NCBI RefSeq assembly: GCF_964273065.1
Contig: NZ_OZ186815.1
Location: 1,178,001 to 1,242,000, forward strand
Direction: 5' to 3'
DNA: 64,000 nt
Origin: Nocardiopsis dassonvillei_B
Lineage (GTDB): Bacteria; Actinomycetota; Actinomycetes; Streptosporangiales; Streptosporangiaceae
Numbering within the stretch: the stretch's first letter is position 1; every line of letters starts with the position of its first letter. Under the pieces are notes generated by a model that worked only from the letters and a program-made list of their open reading frames with translations, ran no database searches and had not been told where the DNA came from. Both the position numbers and the translations under genes were made by a program. This document shows, piece after piece, positions 60,109 to 64,000 of the stretch.

Positions 60109-61251
60109 ATGCGACCCTCCCCCGTCATCTCCGCCGTTGGAACGGGAGCACTGGCCTTCGGCCTCGTGCTCGCCATGTCCCCCGGCGCCTACGCGGCCAC
60201 CGCACCGCAGGCCCCCGTCGCCGACGACAACAGCGCCACCATGCTGGAGGCACTGGCCCGCGACCTCGACCTCACCAAGGCCGAGGCCACCGGCCTTCTC
60301 GACGCGCAGGAAGCCGCCATGGAGGTGGACGCCGAGGCCGCCGAGGCCGCAGGCGACGCCTACGGCGGTTCCCTGTTCGACATCGAGACCCAGGAGCTCA
60401 CCGTCCTGGTCACCGACGCCGCCGCCGTCTCCGCGGTCGAGGCCGCCGGCGCCGAGGCCGAGGTCGTCGAGTACGGCACCGAGGGCCTGGCCGAGGTCGT
60501 CGAGGCCCTCGACGCCGCCGACGCCCCCGACGGTGTCCTGGGCTGGTACCCGGACGTCGCCGGCGACACCGTCGTCCTGGAGGTCCTGGAGGGCGCCGAC
60601 GTCGCGGCCCTGCTGGCCGACGCCGACGTCGACGCCTCCGCCGTCGAGGTCGTCACCACCGACGAGACCCCGCAGCTGTACGCGGACATCATCGGCGGCC
60701 TGGCCTACACCATGGGCGGCCGCTGCTCGGTGGGCTTCGCCGCCACCAACAGCGCCGGCCAGCCCGGGTTCGTGACCGCGGGCCACTGCGGCACGGTGGG
60801 CACCTCCGTGACCATCGGCAACGGCCGCGGCGTGTTCGAGCGCTCGGTCTTCCCCGGCAACGACGCCGCGTTCGTCCGGGGCACCTCGAACTTCACCCTC
60901 ACCAACCTGGTGTCCCGCTACAACACCGGCGGCTACCAGTCGGTGACCGGCACCACCCAGGCCCCCATCGGCTCGGCGATCTGCCGCTCCGGCTCCACCA
61001 CCGGCTGGCGCTGCGGCAGCATCCAGGCCCGCAACCAGACGGTCCGCTACCCGCAGGGCACCGTCAACGCGCTCACCCGCACCAACGTGTGCGCCGAGCC
61101 CGGCGACTCCGGCGGCTCGTTCATCTCCGGCTCCCAGGCGCAGGGCGTCACCTCCGGTGGCTCCGGCAACTGCTCCTCCGGTGGCACGACCTACTACCAG
61201 GAGGTCCTGCCGATGGTGAACTCGTGGGGCGTGCGGATCCGCACCAGCTAA
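60109..61251 (+). CDS. Secreted alpha-lytic-type serine protease 2 (NAPase-like)
   Basis: Second S1 alpha-lytic-type protease, 380 aa from ATG 60109 after GGAGAG. A signal peptide (ending GAYA), a prodomain to about residue 191 and a 189-aa mature enzyme starting ADIIGGLAYTMGGRCSVGF are seen. The triad is His226, Asp252 and Ser334. The mature part is very close to NAPase of Nocardiopsis, including VFPGNDAAFVRGTSNFTLTN and RYNTGGY. It has more Arg and fewer acidic surface residues than protease 1, so the two may differ in pH optimum or substrate. Confidence 0.94.
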   Translation: MRPSPVISAVGTGALAFGLVLAMSPGAYAATAPQAPVADDNSATMLEALARDLDLTKAEATGLLDAQEAAMEVDAEAAEAAGDAYGGSLFDIETQELTVLVTDAAAVSAVEAAGAEAEVVEYGTEGLAEVVEALDAADAPDGVLGWYPDVAGDTVVLEVLEGADVAALLADADVDASAVEVVTTDETPQLYADIIGGLAYTMGGRCSVGFAATNSAGQPGFVTAGHCGTVGTSVTIGNGRGVFERSVFPGNDAAFVRGTSNFTLTNLVSRYNTGGYQSVTGTTQAPIGSAICRSGSTTGWRCGSIQARNQTVRYPQGTVNALTRTNVCAEPGDSGGSFISGSQAQGVTSGGSGNCSSGGTTYYQEVLPMVNSWGVRIRTS

Positions 61252-61266
61252 CACCCCCTCACACAG

Positions 61267-61303
61267 GTGTCCCCGCCCGCGCCCGCCGCGCGGGCGGGGA
61301 CAC
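61267..61303. terminator. 15-bp hairpin between protease 2 and amidohydrolase
   Basis: GTGTCCCCGCCCGCG (61267-61281) pairs perfectly with 61289-61303, followed by CCCCGTTT. It lies between convergent genes and probably serves both. Confidence 0.75.
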
Positions 61304-61310
61304 CCCCGTT

Positions 61311-62921
61311 TCAGGCCCGGTGGACGACCTCTCCGTCCAGGACGGTCAGCCAGGCGTCGACGGAGCGCAGCCCGTCCGGGTCCAGCCCCTCGACGTCGCG
61401 GTCCAGGACCACCACGTCGGCCAGGTACCCCGGCTTGAGGGCACCGAGCCGGTCCTCCACCCCCAGCGCGTGGGCGGCGTCCAGGGTGTGCGCCCGCAGC
61501 GCCTCGTGCAGGGTGACCGCCTGGTCGACGCCGATCCCGTCCCCCTCGCGGGTCGTGCGGCCCACCGCGTTGGCGATGGTGTCCATCGGGCGCAGGCTGG
61601 AGACGAACGCGTCGCTGGACAGCGCCGGGCGCAGCCCCAGGTCGATCTCCTCCCGCATCGGCTGGAGCCGGTGGGCCCGGTCGCCCAGACGGCGCAGGAA
61701 GTCTCGCCCGCTGTCGTAGAGGAAGTTGGGCTGGTTGACCGGGATGACCCCGTACTCGGTGAACCGCTTGGCCTGCTCCACCGTCGGGTACCCGCAGTGC
61801 TCCACCCGCGGCCGCGGATCGGGCCCCGACACCTTCGCCGCCGAGGCGATCGCGGCCAGGGTGTGCTCCATGGCGGCGTCGCCCTGGGTGTGGATCGCCA
61901 CCTGCCAGCCCTCGCGGGCGGCCCGGGTGACCAGGTCCACCAGCTGGTCGGGGTGGTGGTACAGGCTCCCGGCGAACTGGCCGTGCTCCCCGTAGGGGAC
62001 GGTGAACTTGGCGGTGCCGCCCAGCAGGGTGCCGTCGGAGTAGAACTTCATGCCGGTCAGGCGCAGCCAGTCGTCCCCGAAGGGGGAGGCCAGACCCGCC
62101 CGGGTGAGGGCGTCCAGCTGGTGGGACAGCGGCATGCCGAAGGTGCGCAGCGGCAGTGTCCCCGCGGCCCGGGCCGCCCGGTACACGCGCAGTTCCCGCG
62201 CCGACACCTGCGGGTCGCACACGGTGGTCACCCCGGCGGACAGGTAGGGGCGGGCGGCGTCGGCCAGCCAGCCCAGCAGGTGCTCGGCGGGCAGGTCGGT
62301 GTGGAAGTTGGGCCCGTGGCAGCCGATGTCCACGGCCAGCGGCAGCAGCAGCTCCATGGCGGCGTCGGTGACCATGCCGGTGAGCCGCCCGCCCTCGTCG
62401 CGCACGAACGAGCCGCCCGCCGGGTCGGGCACGTCCTCGCCGATGCCGCTCCAGGCCAGCGCCGCGGAGTTGACGACGGCCTGGTGCCCGGACACGTGGT
62501 AGACGATGACGGGGTGCTCGGTGGTGGCCGTGTCCAGGTCGCGGCGGGTGGGGCGCCCCTCCGGGTACTTGGCGTCGTCCATGGAGAAGGCGCGGATCCA
62601 CTGTCCCGCCGGGGTGCGGGCGGCCTCGGCGGCGATGGCCTCCACCAGGTCGGCGGCGCTTCCCACCCCGGGGTAGCGGGCGTCGACGGCGGCCAGGGAC
62701 TCGGCCGTGGACAGCAGGTGGTTGTGCGGGTCGATGAACCCGGGCAGGACGGTGCGCCCGCCCGCGTCGACCTCGGTGGCGCCGGGCCCGGCGGCGGCAC
62801 GCGCCTGCTCGGCCGTGCCCGCCAGGAGCACGCGCCCGTCGCGCACGGCCAGGGCCCGGGCACGGGGGCGGGAGTCGTCCATGGTGAGGACGGCGGCGTT
62901 GTGGATGAGCAGGCCGGGCAC
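61311..62921 (-). CDS. YtcJ-like amidohydrolase
   Basis: Metal-dependent amidohydrolase of the amidohydrolase-3/YtcJ group, 536 aa. The metal site begins with LPGFIDPHNHLL near residue 60. Later elements are the active-site region GMKFYSDGTLLGGTA, His in AIHTQGDAAMEHTL and VEHCGYP, and Asp in LSSDAFVS. The last part is a beta-sandwich ending TVLDGEVVHRA. The substrate is unknown, often N-acyl or formamide compounds. It is 145 bp downstream of the co-oriented transporter, which may import its substrate. Confidence 0.85.
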   Translation of the reverse strand: MPGLLIHNAAVLTMDDSRPRARALAVRDGRVLLAGTAEQARAAAGPGATEVDAGGRTVLPGFIDPHNHLLSTAESLAAVDARYPGVGSAADLVEAIAAEAARTPAGQWIRAFSMDDAKYPEGRPTRRDLDTATTEHPVIVYHVSGHQAVVNSAALAWSGIGEDVPDPAGGSFVRDEGGRLTGMVTDAAMELLLPLAVDIGCHGPNFHTDLPAEHLLGWLADAARPYLSAGVTTVCDPQVSARELRVYRAARAAGTLPLRTFGMPLSHQLDALTRAGLASPFGDDWLRLTGMKFYSDGTLLGGTAKFTVPYGEHGQFAGSLYHHPDQLVDLVTRAAREGWQVAIHTQGDAAMEHTLAAIASAAKVSGPDPRPRVEHCGYPTVEQAKRFTEYGVIPVNQPNFLYDSGRDFLRRLGDRAHRLQPMREEIDLGLRPALSSDAFVSSLRPMDTIANAVGRTTREGDGIGVDQAVTLHEALRAHTLDAAHALGVEDRLGALKPGYLADVVVLDRDVEGLDPDGLRSVDAWLTVLDGEVVHRA

Positions 62922-63065
62922 GGCTTCCTCCTGGTTCGGTACGGGTGGGGCCCCGGGACGGTCCGGTGGACGGCCGGTCCGCCCCGGGGGGACTGAAAGC
63001 GGGTTCGGGTCGCGCGGGGTCCGGTGGTACCGGCGACCCGCCGCGGCGGGCTCCGGGGCCGCCGG

Positions 63066-64000
63066 TCAGGCCGGGGCGGAGTCGAGCAGGTCGGCGTCGC
63101 GGTACCGGGGCGCGTTGGCCAGGCAGACGATGCTGACCAGGGCCATCGCCATGAGCAGGCCCGCCACCGGGAGGATGCTGCCGGTCGCCGCGTACAGCGC
63201 GGTGCTGACCAGCGGCGAGAGCCCGCCGAAGATCGCACCGGCGACCTGGTAGGCGATGGAGATGCTGGTGTAGCGGGCCCGCGGCGGGTACATCTGGGCG
63301 AGCACCCGGGCGATCGGCCCGTAGACCGCGGCCATGGCCAGGCGCATCACGCACAGCGCCAGGAAGATCAGGCCGACGCTGCCGGTGTCCAGGACCAGGA
63401 ACTGCGGGACCGCCATGACGATGACGCCGACCAGGCCGATGGTGACCACGCGGACGGTGCCGTAGCGGTCGCCCAGCCAGGACACCGCCAGGGTGGCGAC
63501 GAGTTCCACGAACGCGGCCAGGCTCAGGCCGTTGAGGATGACCTGCTCGCTGATGCCCGCCTCGGTGACCCCGTACCCCTGGAGGAACGTGGTGACGATG
63601 TAGTAGCCGCCGACCGCGACCGGCAGGATGCCGATGCCCAGCAGCAGCGGCCGCCAGGAGGTGCGCAGCGCTTCGCGGACCGGCAGCTCGGCGGGCTCGT
63701 CCCGCCCCTGCACCGCCTCGAAGACCGGGGACTCCTCGACCTTGAGGCGGATGAGCAGGCCGACCAGGACCAGCAGCACCGACGCCAGGAACGGCAGGCG
63801 CCAGCCCCAGTCGTGCAGTACCGCGGAGTCCCAGGCGGCGATGAGGCCGAAGGAGCCGGTGGCCAGCAGTGCGCCCGCCGGGTTGCCGAGCTGGGCGAAG
63901 GACCCGTAGAAGGTCTTGCGCTCCTCCGGCGCGTGCTCGACCGCCATGAGGACGGCGCCGCCCCACTCGCCGCCCACGGCGATGCCCTGCACGAAGCGCA
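63066..64000 (-). CDS. MFS transporter of the metabolite:H+ symporter group (5' end outside window)
   Basis: Partial gene; reading continues past base 64000, so the first four or so helices are missing. The visible part begins RFVQGIAVGGEWGGAVLM, the family signature, and covers about eight helices, with the loop LGDRYGTVRVVTIGL. Such ProP/ShiA-like symporters import organic acids or osmolytes. It may supply the adjacent amidohydrolase. The GTG at 63992 is internal, not a start. Confidence 0.88.
   Translation of the reverse strand, partial: RFVQGIAVGGEWGGAVLMAVEHAPEERKTFYGSFAQLGNPAGALLATGSFGLIAAWDSAVLHDWGWRLPFLASVLLVLVGLLIRLKVEESPVFEAVQGRDEPAELPVREALRTSWRPLLLGIGILPVAVGGYYIVTTFLQGYGVTEAGISEQVILNGLSLAAFVELVATLAVSWLGDRYGTVRVVTIGLVGVIVMAVPQFLVLDTGSVGLIFLALCVMRLAMAAVYGPIARVLAQMYPPRARYTSISIAYQVAGAIFGGLSPLVSTALYAATGSILPVAGLLMAMALVSIVCLANAPRYRDADLLDSAPA

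Noticed and set aside
59974..63966. 1330-aa minus-strand frame opposite protease 2 and across the amidohydrolase and transporter
   Set aside because: Shadow in the wrong frame of three real genes; no domain recognised.

Overview
The window is high-GC actinobacterial chromosome. A mycothiol-dependent formaldehyde dehydrogenase, a Pup-proteasome locus, a fused PafB-PafC regulator and two secreted alpha-lytic-type serine proteases resembling Nocardiopsis NAPase together point to Nocardiopsis or a close relative. The species is inferred from gene content only.

Layout. 1-13.3 kb: a SigB/SigF-type sigma factor, then a complete type I-E CRISPR-Cas locus. It has array 1 (17 good repeats plus one decayed), cas3, cse1, cse2, cas7, cas5, cas6e, cas1 and cas2 in one tightly overlapping operon, two small genes of unknown function, and array 2 (8 repeats). 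Both arrays read on the minus strand, toward the left, and share a leader block at their right ends. cas3 is broken by a one-base frameshift inside its HD nuclease domain. 13.4-28.2 kb: a metabolic and stress block with an Old Yellow Enzyme, mycothiol-dependent formaldehyde detoxification (mscR plus a metallo-beta-lactamase-fold hydrolase), a TANGO2/NRDE protein, a CtpE-like P-type ATPase, a nucleoside deaminase, a HigBA-like toxin-antitoxin pair with a damaged toxin 5' end, an aldo/keto reductase behind an AT-rich operator, FxsA, apolipoprotein N-acyltransferase and the sugar-ABC ATPase MsiK.

28.5-32.3 kb: a compact cassette of a prolyl oligopeptidase, a 35-residue Asp/Ser-rich peptide, a strong hairpin and a JmjC-type oxygenase with a C-terminal winged-helix-like domain. 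It reads as a small RiPP-like operon with no recognised class enzyme and is the best candidate here for an undescribed system. It is followed by 11 perfect CGGGT repeats. 32.3-42.1 kb: a TetR-controlled DrrAB-type exporter, a DUF2306 membrane protein, a FhuF-like iron reductase behind a DtxR/IdeR iron box, a DUF4352 membrane protein, an MFS transporter, panD and a LacI regulator.

42.3-57.5 kb: conserved actinobacterial housekeeping on the minus strand: helY, a lipid kinase, a DUF397 protein, tatC, tatA, a small membrane protein, pafBC, then a DUF3866 protein (plus strand), a formyltransferase-like protein with an altered active site, a lipoprotein FKBP isomerase, pafA, prcA, prcB and pup. dop and mpa, which normally precede pup, are not in the window. 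Instead two tandem paralogous secreted proteases (58.1-61.3 kb) lie there, sharing promoter elements and a 92-bp identical segment. The window ends with a YtcJ-like amidohydrolase and a 5'-truncated MFS transporter.

Many gene ends carry perfect GC-rich hairpins, usually with little or no T-run. No rRNA, tRNA, insertion sequence or phage integration site was recognised.
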